From Epiperipatus broadwayi (lineage: Eukaryota; Onychophora; Udeonychophora; Euonychophora; Peripatidae): DNA of 64,000 bases. Positions within the stretch are counted from its first letter, which is position 1. Each line of letters opens with the position of its first letter. Position numbers and translations under genes: made by a program. The notes under the pieces were generated by a model that worked only from the letters and a program-made list of their open reading frames with translations, had not been told where the DNA came from and did no database searches. The stretch lies in NCBI GenBank assembly GCA_028023455.1, contig JAQFVV010012400.1, positions 15,369,490 through 15,433,489 on the forward strand. Reading direction: 5' to 3'. This document shows, piece after piece, positions 34,301 to 46,150 of this stretch.

Positions 34301-36240
34301 ATATTATGGTTTATGGACATTCATAGGTTTGAGTTATGGTGTGAACTTTAAGAGAGCAGTTTATGCATGATGGCGGAATTAGATGATCCAATCTCAGATC
34401 CGAAAAATGTATGCTTCCAAATTTGAGGATGAAAAATAGTGACCGAATTCTTTCTGCTACTTCGGCAGATTCAGTTCAGTTCACAGAATGAACATGTTGG
34501 CTATTAATAACAATAGGCCAGGTATTTTCCGGAGCAAACCCTATGCCAATAGCTCATATGACAAAATAAGTCCCACAGGGGGAGTTTGCCAGATGTGTTC
34601 TTGGACTTGGAACGAATATACGGGATCCAGATTACAGAAAATGCCAGGGAACAAAGCACAAAGACAGACATAGGTGTATTTGAACATGGATGCTTATTTG
34701 CATACAATGCTTGGAATGAAGAACATATAATATTTTAACACTAAGGATGAATGAATTATAACCTATTATAACGATCGGATGTTACACTATATATATTGGG
34801 AATGTTCTACGTAATAGTATGACTTAAATACCAAACAGTAATGGGATATTTAAACTTATTATTAAAATATAAAATCATTAGAATAGACTCTTTCCCCTTA
34901 CTTTAATTTATCTATAAACTTCCCCCAATGTTAAATAAATATGAGAATTTGGTTAATAAGTGCTTTATATTATAATAAACCTAATAAAATACATATACGA
35001 ATGGGGTGGTGGTTATTAATTTCAAAATAAAAGACTTAATTTCATATAATAAAATTCATTTTAAGGTTAGCACTTATTATTCAAATAAAGTAAAAAAACA
35101 TTCCTTAGAAAAACAGATTTTTACTGTTTTTCTACAATGATGTTAGATAATTAATTTGTTTTTCCCCAAATTCGCAAGCATTTGCTCAGATAAAAATAAG
35201 ACTTATTTTAATTACAATTAATCCAGTCACCCCATAAAATAGAGAGGGGGGAAATAAAAGAAAAATTACATACTGGCGAATTTGAGGGATTATTGGCATA
35301 TTTAAAAATATAAATATATAAAACATGATAATAAAAATTAAAAAAATATTATTGCTGCATGAAAGTGAAAGAAAACAAACTTATTTAATAGAGGCTCAAT
35401 GATAAAAGGAAATTAAAGTTATATAGAGTCATGTACAAACTAGTGGTAAGTAAATTATAAATCATTTTAACACAATATTAACTATCTAATAGAACGATAT
35501 CTTAAATTATAGACAGGGTGATTAAAAAATAATTACAAAATGCTGAATTTAGAAGTTTAGACATTAGGCAGTGGCTAAAGTTCTTTTACCTTTATAAAAT
35601 TAGTGGTGATTCTTGATGATTCATTGTCCATTGGAAATGGTGAACTAGATCTAGGTTTTGTCAGTCAGATAGGTAGCATTTAATTATTCAGTCTTTAAGC
35701 ATATTAAAGTTCATGTATAATGGGATCCTGAGCAGTGATTGCGGGAAAGAACATGTTTAAATGGAGAGAAAGGTGAAATTTCCACTACTCATGATACATT
35801 GTATTGTTGTTACCACAAGCGTGGATTAGATCTGCCATTGCTGTTTAAATATTATACTTCCCCTTTCTGGATTCAAATCTAGCAGTATTTATACTATTTT
35901 TCCATTGATATTGGAAAGCACTTAGCTGCTAAACCTGAGGTACTTTATGCACTTAGTGGATCTGGAATTTGCTGACTGGATGCACCTTTTGTTTGAGTAA
36001 GTTTTAAAGATAATGCAATCCTCTTACAAATTTCTCGAATGATTGTTTTAAATAAACAAATTTGAAGTGGATAAAATTTCCACTAATGGATTCTTACATT
36101 ATTCTATAAAATTATCATATGTTTTAGATGGACTAATTGGGCTTCCGGTAAATTGTCTTAATTACATTCGAGAATCTTCTTACAAGGATTGTGACATCTT
36201 TAATTCTTCTGACCACCATGATTAAAATAAATAATATATT
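34300..36240 (-). other. Non-coding block resembling 21.1-23.3 kb, with minus-strand TATA box
   Basis: This has the same general appearance as the 21-23-kb block: GC-richer ends, AAGCACAAAGACAGACAT near 34655, a GGTAAAAG donor-like word on the minus strand near 35590, and TATAAATA on the minus strand at 35893-35886. Sequence similarity elsewhere is weak by eye. No coding frame with a domain was found. It is possibly a related long non-coding retroelement. Confidence 0.35.
35886..35893 (-). promoter_or_regulatory. TATA box candidate
   Basis: TATAAATA on the minus strand, followed by CTGCTAGATTTG. This parallels the candidate at 22794-22801. Confidence 0.3.
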
Positions 36241-37030
36241 AAATATACTTTTAAAAATATACACTAATAATATACATTTTTCTTCTATACACATTTTAAA
36301 AGTAATCTTCCCTCACCTATAATATATACACATCCATTACGCACACATATGAATTAAAATAAAATAAAATATTTATTTATTAAAATTAGTTACATTAAGA
36401 TATCTATCTATATATATATATATCTACATCAGTTATCATTTTATTAGTTAAGCTACAAAATATATGTATTAATAAATATGTATACATGTGTAAGGATGGA
36501 GTTTGAATATGGTTTGATGGTGGGAGATTCTGAGTGGGCTGTGAAGCTCAATCTGAGTATCAGGTCAACTGCTGCAATAAGCAACTCAACAGGATATGGT
36601 GATATAGCACATTGTGTGAGATATGCCATTGACTATCTTTTTTAGATCTTTCCATTTCCATGGTAATAAGAAAATGCCTAAATACAATTTTCTGTCTATA
36701 ATTACATTGAAATTTGTATCTATCATTTCTATACTTGCAGTGATAAGAAATACATTGTTGTTTTTTAATGCCTTCATCAGTCCTCGCACAGTCATTTTAT
36801 TGTGTAGATCTATAGCAAATCAAATAGTTTTTTTTAAAGTTCAAAACAATATAAAATTCTACTTTATGTATTATTAATTTGCTCATATTGAATAATGACA
36901 GGGTAATTAGGTTGTCATCTGATCCTTCGTGTCAGCCGCTAGATTTCTAGCTAAATTTCTAGAAATATGCCGTTTCCGCGGCCGCACCCAAGCCTTTAAG
37001 CATTCTTTCTAAAATAAATCCTAGAAAGAT

Positions 37031-37130
37031 TGTTAACTCGGAGTTAAGTCTTCTTTCTATGCTATAAAAGGTAGTCTGTTAACTCGGAGTTAAGTCTTCT
37101 TTCTACGATAAAATCTAGAAAGAATGTTAA
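37031..37130. repeat. Subterminal repeats of the transposon
   Basis: GTTAACTCGGAGTTAAGTCT followed by TCTTTCTA occurs at 37032 and 37078. A partial third copy (GTTAACTCAG) is at 37126, with TAGAAAGAWTGTTAACTC words between. GTTAACTCGGAGTTAA is itself an imperfect palindrome. Subterminal repeats next to TIRs commonly serve as transposase-binding sites. That role is inferred here. Confidence 0.7.
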
Positions 37131-37483
37131 CTCAGCTTAGCGGCTAACGGTGTGACTTTTTCCGATGCTAAAAGCAGGGGAAAATGCCATAGTTGTTTGT
37201 GTCACACACTATATCGTAATGCTGTGTTATGTATTTGATGTAACAATATCATACGAGGGTGTATTAATTTGATCCTGTCAAAATTATTTAAATTTTCATT
37301 GGTGCCTTTTTTTTTTTAAGACGAATTGATGTACTGTTACATTTTAAAAATTTTAACAGTATCATGATTGTTCCTCATAAATTTATATTCCTCCTAAATT
37401 TTTGATTACGGTGGGTTAGCGTAATATTTTAAAGATCACGCTTTGAGTCACGTTTTAGCGACAAATTTTCCGAGACAAAAAGT

Positions 37484-37823
37484 ATGGCAAATTCGAAAAC
37501 AGAAAATATGAAAAGATGGGAATTGCCAGACATGGAAGTCAGTGCTGTAACATTTCTACAGCAGAAAAACATCCTGCTTAAAGCTAAAGAGATGTTTGTA
37601 CGGCGAATGTATGAGATTTGATGTCCATAAAGATCTTTGGACTTTCATTTGTAAGTCTCGTTCTTATCGAAAGAAATGTGCACTTCGAAAAGTTAGCTGG
37701 TTTGAGAGATTTCAAATGCCGTTTGTCAAGTCTTTACGTTTGCTGCATTACTGGAGCCGTGACGAGTTGACTGTACAGCATGCCATTAATGATAGTGAAA
37801 TGTCTACCAGTAAATATTATTAA
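37484..37823 (+). pseudogene. ISXO2/IS1595-like (Merlin) transposase, N-terminal remnant
   Basis: A first frame from ATG at 37484 (MANSKTENMKRWELPDMEV, then FLQQKNILLKAKEMF) stops at 37616. The homologous reading continues in another frame from about 37590 to 37823: C-L-Y-G-E-C-M-R-F-D (zinc-ribbon-like), WTFICKSRSYRKKC, then SWFERFQMPFVKSLRLLHYW, the characteristic segment in which ISXO2-type proteins have G-S-W-F-E-K-S-x-L-P. The frame ends before the DDE catalytic domain, which is absent from the rest of the element. One frameshift is at about 37585-37600. Family role: DNA cut-and-paste transposase; this remnant could at most bind DNA. It matches the family of the relic at 62.6-63.3 kb, which retains the opposite (catalytic) half. 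Confidence 0.75.
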
Positions 37824-37829
37824 CCAAAT

Positions 37830-38905
37830 TGATAAAGTAACATAACATACACACACAATAATTGTTGTTAAAAAACTGTAAATTATTATTTAAAAATACA
37901 CAAAACACCCCTTCCCACTAATTGTTGTCAATCAAATGTAAACAAATTAAAGTAACGAAAATTATTATTTAAAGATCCATAAAAAAAAAACCCGTTGTTT
38001 CTTTAATTTTGTCACTTAAATTTTTAAAAACAGTATTACTATTTAAACACAACCCAAATTACTATTTAAACGTACACCAAAAAAGATCCGTTCTTGTCAA
38101 TAATAATAAAATTAAGAACTATTATTGTCCCATTGTCAAAAATGTTATGTTTTTGGGAAACCAAAACAATAATTTATAAATGAAAAAAAAGTCAATCGGT
38201 TGTCAATCAAATGTAATAAATAAAAGTAACTTCAATTTTGATTTAAACATACACAAAAAACTCCAAATAATTGTTGTCTGCAATCAAATGTAAAATAAAA
38301 AGGAAGGTAAATTAGTATTTAATCATCATCCAAAAATACCCACCCCTCTCACTAATTATTGTCAGCAATCAAATGTACACCACCACTAAAAGTAACGTAA
38401 ACTACTATTCTTTAAATGGTTACACCCCTGCACCCCTCCCAATAATTAGTGTCAATCAAATGTAAACCAATCAAAGTAAGATGGTAACTTATTATTTAAA
38501 CGTGACCCAAATTACTATTTGAAACTACACCGAAAAGCAACCTTTTGTCAATAAAAATTAAACAAACAACAACTATTATTGTCCCATTGTCAAAAATATT
38601 TATTTGTAGAAACAAAAATCATAATTTATAAATGAAAGGAAGTCATATCGGTCGGTCGTCAATCAAATGTAAACCGATAAAAGTAACGGTTTTAATTTTT
38701 ATTTAAACATACATACGCACACGCGAAAAAAAAGAACAAAACACTTCTCCCGATAATTGTTGTCGGCAATCAAATGTAAACCTATCAAAGTAACGTAAAT
38801 TATTATTTAATCGTACACAAAAACACCCCTCCCACTAATTATTATCGGCAATCAAATGGAAACCTATCAAAGTAACGTCAATTATTATTTAAAGATCCAT
38901 CCCAA
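37830..38905. repeat. Degenerate ~80-90-bp tandem repeats inside the transposon
   Basis: The phrase ATTGTTGTCAATCAAATGTA or a close variant recurs at about 37931, 38206, 38283, 38368, 38455, 38662, 38769 and 38851. It is usually followed by AAAGTAACGTAAATTATTAT and CACCCCTCCC. Intervals of about 77-107 bp alternate with longer ones that contain another repeated block (CTATTATTGTCCCATTGTCA at 38121 and 38575). This is a higher-order array replacing coding sequence. Confidence 0.8.
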
Positions 38906-38911
38906 AAAAAT

Positions 38912-39115
38912 ACATTCACTCTTAAATTTCGGCAATCCAATTTTACAAGAACAGTAATACTATTTAAAAAAAAAACAACACAAATTACTATTTGAACACA
39001 CACCAAAAAAGACCCATTCTCTCTTAAATTTCGGCAATCCAATTTTACAAAAACAGTAATACTATTTTTAAAAAAAACACACAAATTACTATTTGAACAT
39101 ATACCAAAAAAGACC
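38912..39115. repeat. 102-bp tandem duplication inside the transposon
   Basis: CTTAAATTTCGGCAATCCAA recurs at 38921 and 39023. Both are followed by TTTTACAA, CAGTAATACTATT, an A-rich tract and CAAATTACTATTTGAACA. Confidence 0.9.
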
Positions 39116-39271
39116 CTCTTGTCAATAAAAATTAAAAAAAACAAAACAACTATTATTATACCATCATCAATAATATTATTTGGGAAAAATAATTCAGAAA
39201 CGAAAGAAAGTAAACTTTGTAAACAAACAAATCAAAAAAAAAAAAAAGTCAATATTAATAGAGAATCGCTG

Positions 39272-39323
39272 GCCCGGGAATGTTATATTAATGTGTTGCC
39301 CGGGAATGTTATATTAATGTGTT
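39272..39323. repeat. Perfect 26-bp tandem duplication near the right TIR
   Basis: GCCCGGGAATGTTATATTAA followed by TGTGTT appears twice head to tail (39272-39297 and 39298-39323). It lies 20 bp inside the right TIR and may be a subterminal binding-site repeat. Confidence 0.92.
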
Positions 39324-39379
39324 TTTGATTAGAAATCGCGCCGCTAGCGGCTGACACGAAGGATCAGATGACAACCTTA

Positions 39380-40690
39380 AATTTTCATAAATTTTAATTA
39401 CAAATAATAAAATACTTAGAATATATTAAAAATAATCTTATAATTAAAAAAACATTTTCATAGCTTTATTGCTAGTAAATTAAATTTAAATTTCTTCTAT
39501 GTTTAACACCTTGCTTAGAAATATATTGTCAACAAATTATTAACTAAAGTTTATTTGTATTTTTTATAGAGTCACTTCAATACTAAAATGACCCACCTCC
39601 TCTTCTTTTTTATCCCATAGTAATTTGTTATTTAAATTAATGATATAAAGTAGAAAATATTTGTCAAAATATGACTCCAAGCAAATTAAATTCCCTACTT
39701 TGATATGAAAGTAATTTGAAATTTTCATGTATTTATAAAATATTTTTTTAGTATTATAAATAAAATTATTATAAAAATTACTGTACTATATCTAATCATT
39801 ATAATTAATATGAAATCAGATTTTATAATAGTTAATCATTATACAAACACATACAAATTTTGCAAGTATGGGTTAATGTTTTGAATTATAAAATGAGTTT
39901 TACTTTAAATATACTTCAATAAATAATCATTAGATTATCCTAATTCTATAACTTAAAATATCTCTATTATTCTTGACTCAATTGTTGAATGAAATAGCAG
40001 ACTTTCTTGATCAAGCTGTTGAAGGAAACAATATCAGACTTCAGACTTTCTTGATCAATCTGCTGAAGAGAATAGAAGCAAACCAGCTATGAAGATAACA
40101 GTGAGAAATAGTTTTAGTAGGCTAAAGTAAAACTCATTTCACTACAAGTAAAGAAAAAAGTTTTTTTACAATGGAGAAATACTATGCCTTAGCTATGAAA
40201 TAAGCATCCTCCAAATTTATATCACCTGTTCACCAAAGAAAATGTAGAAGAATAGTTATGAAGTATTCTGAAAACATGAGTATTTCTTTCTGTGCATTTT
40301 GCCTGATCTGGAAAATTATTACATTGGGAAAAATGGTTAAATTCTTTCTACATTTTTTACCTGAGAATGTGTTAATGGAGAATTTTACAATTATAAGAAA
40401 ACACATGGAAAAAATGTGAAATTACAATTGCCAACAGACTCAAATGAAAAATAAATCTATGGTAAAAAGACACTTTAATATTTAAATTTATAGATGAGTT
40501 TAAATTAAGTAATAATTGGTAATAATTAATAATTTTATTTTTTTCATTAAAACATGTTTTTTTCTTTATATTATTTTCCCTCCAAAATTTAATTGTATAG
40601 AACCTTTTCATTTTTTATAACAAAAAAAGGGTTTACGTTAATTTATCTTTTTTTAAATCTTTGAAATGTTGTTTTTCAGTTTTAATCATA
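39380..40690. other. AT-rich non-coding stretch
   Basis: No gene was found. A 44-bp tandem duplication at 39998-40068 (CAGACTTTCTTGATCAAGCT and CAGACTTTCTTGATCAATCT) is the only structure noted. Confidence 0.5.
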
Positions 40691-40691
40691 G

Positions 40692-40870
40692 AAGCGTTGT
40701 TAGCCGAGAGGTCATCGCAGCCGCTTGCAATCAAGTAGTTGGTTGCAGACAGTTGTGGGTTCGCATCCCGGCCGGTGCTATGACATATGAAAAAAAAAGG
40801 GGGAAATCAATTCCGTTTAAAGTTAAAGTTGGTTAATTGGATAAGTAAGAGCCAACAGCAACTTAATATT
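40692..40870 (+). mobile_element. tRNA-derived SINE head (or tRNA pseudogene)
   Basis: GTTGTTAGCCGAGAGGTCAT carries an A-box-like TAGCCGAGAGG. About 50 nt later, TGGGTTCGCATCCC carries a B box (GGTTCGCATCC). The end GGTGCTATGACA can pair partly with the 5' GTTGTTAGC as an acceptor stem. The extra length between the boxes suggests a type II (Leu/Ser-like) tRNA ancestor, but the anticodon arm is not well formed. A poly(A)-rich stretch and a non-tRNA tail (to about 40870) follow, so a SINE is more likely than a functional tRNA. The GC content contrasts sharply with the flanks. Confidence 0.65.
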
Positions 40871-43085
40871 ATTCTATGAAATTATATTTTTTGTTAAAAT
40901 GTATAAAAATTATGTATTTTTTGTTAATTTTCTTAATTATTTATTAGTTAATTTATTAAATAACTGTTTAAAAAATATAGTTTTAATGTCTTTATTCTTC
41001 CAGCTATCTGTTCTATGAATTGGTGGTATATGTGACTTTTGATTTTATAATAGCATAATGTTGTAGGGATTTTTTTAATTATCCCAGTTAAACTCTTTCA
41101 ATTATAGTACAGAAAGCTTATATATTTATCTTTTTCATATTCACAGTCACAGTCCCTAAGGTCACTGTTTCCTGAGCTAGTTTAGAGCAATAATGATTAA
41201 TGAATTTATATGTGTGTTTATGCTTGTGTTTAGATAACCAGATAGTTATCTGGATGGCACAAAGATATCATTTTAAAGTCCACTTACTGCTCTTTTCTTT
41301 TTATTCAAAATTATTTTATACTGAGCCTATACGCTTATGGTACCATTTGGTCAGAACATCATAGGATTATTTTTATTATGAATGATAGATTAGCACTCAG
41401 GTATGAGCATCCAAATAATTGGGTTATATTTTATTCTAAGTTTGGCAATCATTACATAATTAGCCTTTTTATGATATACTTCTTTTAGATTCAGTCACAA
41501 AGGATGACTGTTGATTATTCTTGAGTAATGCTGATATTATCTTGAAAAATAATGAGAGGTTTCACTGTATTTGATGACTTGAAATCCATGACCCACATTC
41601 ATTTACAATGTAATTCACTATTAAGTGCATTATCTTGAGCAAGATCACAAAAAGAAAATTTTACCTGATAACCTCCCCTGCAGTGATTTATTATTGTCCA
41701 GGAATTTACATGCAGATTGCACTGCATAATTAAATAATGCAAATCTAGTTGCATAAATATATAATTCCATTATCACAATTAATGAAATTAGTGCAGGAAG
41801 ATGGTCAATAATATGGAAATTCATATTAATCAATTTGACATTAATTTAGTAAATTAAAAAAAGATAGAAGAATGAAGCTATCTGTGCAGAAAATAGTATG
41901 ACAAACTTTTATTTTACAAAAAAAACAACAGATATTTTCAATCTGGTACTGCCAACTGATTATTCTCGGTTAATCAGTATATCTGAAAATCATTCAATTA
42001 CTACTTGTGGACTATACTGATATCCTGATTTCAATACTAATAATACTTTATAGATACAAATTAAAGTCATTCTAGTGGATCTATGACATTTGCTATATTT
42101 TTACAAGTCCCTTCCCCTTAAATATATCATACATTGTGGATAATAATTCATTTTCCTTGATATGCTTTGATTACAATATATATTGTTCATTGTAATGTAA
42201 GTGAAGAGTACTTCTCAGCACACATATATTATGCAGATGCATTTTTATATGTAGGGTTTTCATATATAAATTAAGATTATAATGTAAACAAAATTTTTTT
42301 AAAAAATGTGATTATTAATAATAAATTGAGAGAGCACATTTATCAGTGTGTGTGTGTGTGTGTTCAATTCATCTATCTATAAAAGTAAAAAAAATAAATA
42401 CCAAAATGACAATTTTCATTGCAATTAAATACTCTGTAAGATGATTTTCTTCAATAAGTTTTCCCCTATGGATACATAATAGCAGTCTTGTTATCATCTG
42501 ACTTATCCCTCTAATTGTGTTTTAAATTCATAATGATTTTAGAATCTATATTGTCATTACTTCTTGACATTATCCATATCAGATTCATGATTAAACTCTG
42601 CAAACTTTATGTTGTCTAATGCAATATAATAATATTTTACACTTATTTTTTCCCATTATTAAATCACTACATTTTATTGTTTAAGATATGAATTTCTTAA
42701 ATTTCATAAAATTTCTAGCTTTGCACCTAGACATTTTATTATATGAAATAATGTATCATGTTACTCTTTTGGAAGGATTTTTAAAAAAAGAAATAAATAT
42801 AAATGTTTTTCAACTAACTAGAAAAAACAGTAATAAATATGATAGCATGCTATGTTCCAAGATGAAAAAATGCCTACTGCCATCATCAAATTTATTAAAT
42901 GTATGGATTTTTAATGTTTTTGTTTTTTTTTCATTTAATTATATATGGATAACTTATAAATGAAATAATGTATATTGATAGAGAGCATATAATAACTTAG
43001 CTGTATTTTTTTTTAACAAATAAATGTTAAATTCTTTTAATGTTAATTTTTGTGACCTGTGTGTGTTTTAATGCAGATCGATGGA
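40871..43085. other. AT-rich non-coding stretch
   Basis: No gene was recognised. It contains a (GT)n dinucleotide run at about 42346-42363. Confidence 0.5.
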
Positions 43086-43090
43086 TTTGA

Positions 43091-43202
43091 CTGCTAAAGT
43101 TTTCTGGATCAATGCCAAATTTGTTACTTTGGTGTTTAAATGTTGTCTGCTAAAATTTTCTGGATCAATGCCAAATTTGTCATTTTGGTGTTTAAATGTT
43201 GC
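43091..43202. repeat. 56-bp tandem duplication
   Basis: CTGCTAAAGTTTTCTGGATC (43091) and CTGCTAAAATTTTCTGGATC (43147) are each followed by AATGCCAAATTTGT, TTTGGTGTTTAAATGTTG. A third, degraded start (CACGACTTTCTGGA) follows. It happens to be open in one frame but shows no known domain. Confidence 0.88.
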
Positions 43203-43299
43203 ACGACTTTCTGGACAACTAATCTTTCAATTACTTTTTGTTATACTACAAAGTATTTCATCATATAATTCTTTTATTTAGAATTTTATTTTTTAAAAT

Positions 43300-45730
43300 A
43301 TATATAATACAGAGATTAACTAGTTTTCATCATCCAAAAGAAATACGTAAATCATTCAAAAATAAATTTTAAAAATTGTCTTTTGAATTTTTTTAAACCT
43401 TAATAAAATCATTATTGTAACATAAATGCAATTACGATTTTAAATTTAGTTTTTTCATTAGTTTCTCAATAGTTATTATAAATAGAAATTTAAAAAAAAA
43501 GATTTCCTTTATCACTTAAACATTTTGCAATAAGTGTAACATAAAATATACATCAAATTTTACTTGTGATTTATGAAAGCTTTTTTTTTTTTAAGATAAA
43601 AGTCAAAGTTACACAATCCAGAAGAATCAAAAAATGGTTTGATGACAACAAATATTACACTAGACGGTCTTTCCTATAAGCCAGAATGATCAAACTTTAT
43701 GTTTGTAAATGCCACATGTTATTATTGAGATATATTCAAGAGTTGCAATTAAATATTCGAAATATTCAACAAAAACAAATATTTAATCTTAGAAAGCAAT
43801 TCAGGCACATTACAAATTGCTGGAATTATCATGAGATAATATGTGCCAATGATTGGATATTCAATTCCTTGTGAAGAATTTAGCACAACAAGTATTCAAA
43901 ACTTAAGTTCGAATATATAAAGATTCATTTACTCAATACGCTACATATACAAAAACATATACATTGTCAATCTGATAATTTCTAAACATAAAAAATATGA
44001 TCCTAGTTAACTCAAATTTGCCTTTGGTAAAGATCTTAACATATTTATAAAAAGTATATACATATAAATAAAAAGTATATACATATAAATAAATTACATA
44101 AATTTACTTTAAAATATATGTAACAGCAACCACTTTTCAAAAATGCATAAATGATTGTAAATCATTTTCATGAGCTAAAAATTAATTCTTTTTAAATCTG
44201 TTATAGATTTTATATTTTAAAAAGTTTCAAATATTTCTATACACAGATACAAACTATCTCCCATCTTTTAATGGGTCACGTCTTTCTGATCATGTACAAC
44301 TACATATATATAACTACGTATACATTGTTTGTATATAACTAATCAAATAAAATAAAATCTAGTGGATAATTCCAATATTCCAAATTAGCACAATAATTTA
44401 TCCACACCCTTATTCTTTTGACCATATGTCAATTTTATTGTCTATTTACAAAATTAAATTTTCTTACAAGGAAATAAATCCATGTTTTTGGTCAAAATTT
44501 AATGAAAGATGGCTGAAACAATGTGAGAGCAACATGTAAAAAGTAATTTCTTATATTTTCAAAGAAGTGATTTTTCAGAAAGCCTATACTAATTAAATAC
44601 AAGTACAGTATTGTCAACAACAATTACTTTAAACATTTCATCTATGAATAGATAGGTTAGTCGAATAATAAGTTTTTATTGTAAAAAAAAAAACTTCAGC
44701 TATAACATTCTTTTTTAAATGTATGAAAGAGTAAGTTTATAGAATATTTTTAACAATAAAAACCTTACAAAATATATGTGTGTTTCTATATAGAAAAAAC
44801 TATTAACTTATGTAGCCAATTAATTATTTACAAAAATCTACCTAAATAATTATATATATTCAGACAGATACATAATAATTCATCAAAATAGTAAAACATA
44901 TTAATTTAACATAAATAGACAAACTGAAGATTCCTGAAAAGATTCCCAAGATAAATTGATTGTGATAAGGCCTACCAATTTAGTGTTAAGTGTTTGTGAC
45001 CTCCTGATAATATGAAATATTTATATATACTATAAGTACATGAATAATAGAAGTCTTGTGAGTTTAATGATAGAATAGTGTGGCAAAATCAAGAGCTTAA
45101 GATTTTTGAATGATTCTCCAGTAGAAAAATGCAATATTAAAAAAAAAAACTGTTTTGATTAACTGAATAAAATTATTGTTAAGTGGCTAGATAAGCATTT
45201 TCCATTTGGATGCTTTAATGTCATATTACAGCAATTGACTTTACAATTATCACTATAAATAGCAGGATATTATGTACTTATTATTAGAGTGGTATGTAAG
45301 CATATACATATTTTTTAGACAAATAAATAGAATTTCATTTGTATAGTTTGTAGAATTTTAATGACATAGTTTAAATGAGAATTTAAATCATATATATATA
45401 TATTGTGTATATATAAACAGTATTGCACGACAACAACAAAATAATTTTAGTTAAAAATTAATAAGTCATTGTCTTAAAAAAATTGTATTAAAAAGAGTAT
45501 ATTAAAACAGATAAAATAAATCTGTAATAAATAAATAAAAATGAAAAATAAAATTTCTATCTTAACTTAAAAACATGACTATCTTACTTCAAGATGACAG
45601 AAAAAATATATGGATAATTATTAATTGGTGACAGTCTAAAACCCAAATTAATATAAATAAAACAAAGTATATATTTACTAAGATAATAAAGTCAATTACT
45701 CAAGACTTTAATAGGTTTATAAATGTAGAT
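43300..45730. other. AT-rich non-coding stretch
   Basis: I see no gene or element, only short A/T tracts and small local duplications such as AAAAAGTATATACATATAAA near 44049-44090. Confidence 0.5.
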
Positions 45731-45743
45731 GACAACAATCAAG

Positions 45744-45751
45744 CCTTAAGC
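45744..45751. repeat. 8-bp TSD, left copy (hAT MITE)
   Basis: CCTTAAGC, identical to 46143-46150. Confidence 0.93.
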
Positions 45752-46142
45752 CAGGGGTCCCCAACCCTATGTCCGTGGTCACCATGGCGCCCACAGACCA
45801 TTTTACGTGTACCCGCCGCTATCCGAACATGATAAAAAATTATTTATCTGATACACAATTTTTAAAATTTCTTATAAATTATTGTATTATATTGTAATCA
45901 AATTGTAGGGCATACCATACTTTTACAGCGTAAAAATATAAACGTTAATTATATGTTAAAATTTTATTTTTGAAATAAATATTTTTTTGTACATTATGTG
46001 TATTATTAACAATATCCGACTATAAATTTACATTGAAAAAATAAATGGTGCTCACCATCTAGTTGAAAAAAATAAATGGTGCCCGCCACCTGACCGGTAT
46101 TATAGAATGTGCTCTTAAGTGCAAAAAGGTTGGGGACCCCTG
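45752..46142. mobile_element. Non-autonomous hAT element (391-bp MITE)
   Basis: The ends are CAGGGGTCCCCAACC and its exact inverse GGTTGGGGACCCCTG. They are flanked by perfect 8-bp duplications CCTTAAGC, the defining length for hAT. The interior lacks transposase sequence. An internal near-duplication (ATAAATGGTGCTCACCATCT and ATAAATGGTGCCCGCCACCT near 46042 and 46072) is visible. TSD and TIR perfection indicates a comparatively young insertion, later than the hairpin element it disrupts. Confidence 0.96.
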
Positions 46143-46150
46143 CCTTAAGC
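46143..46150. repeat. 8-bp TSD, right copy (hAT MITE)
   Basis: CCTTAAGC, identical to 45744-45751. Confidence 0.93.

Larger units (their letters stand above)
36910..39376 (+). mobile_element. 2.47-kb DNA transposon with 33-bp TIRs (ISXO2/Merlin-type transposase remnant)
   Basis: The left end at 36910-36942 (GGTTGTCATCTGATCCTTCG then TGTCAGCCGCTAG) is repeated perfectly in inverse orientation at 39344-39376. TTA flanks both ends (36907-36909 and 39377-39379), a possible 3-bp TSD. The interior holds subterminal repeats (37031-37130), an N-terminal transposase remnant (37484-37823), and then about 1.4 kb of tandem repeats where the catalytic domain would be. It cannot move on its own. The transposase type points to Merlin (usual TSD 8-9 bp), whereas a TTA duplication is typical of PIF/Harbinger. 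Confidence 0.88.

Noticed and set aside
37830-38905. Possible CRISPR-like array
   Set aside because: Repeats are degenerate, unevenly spaced and spacers are themselves repetitive. This is a eukaryotic transposon interior.
43081-43281. 66-residue frame containing a repeated F-W-x-N-A-K/S-M-P segment
   Set aside because: The repeat is explained by the 56-bp DNA duplication. Its period is not a multiple of three, and there is no known domain.
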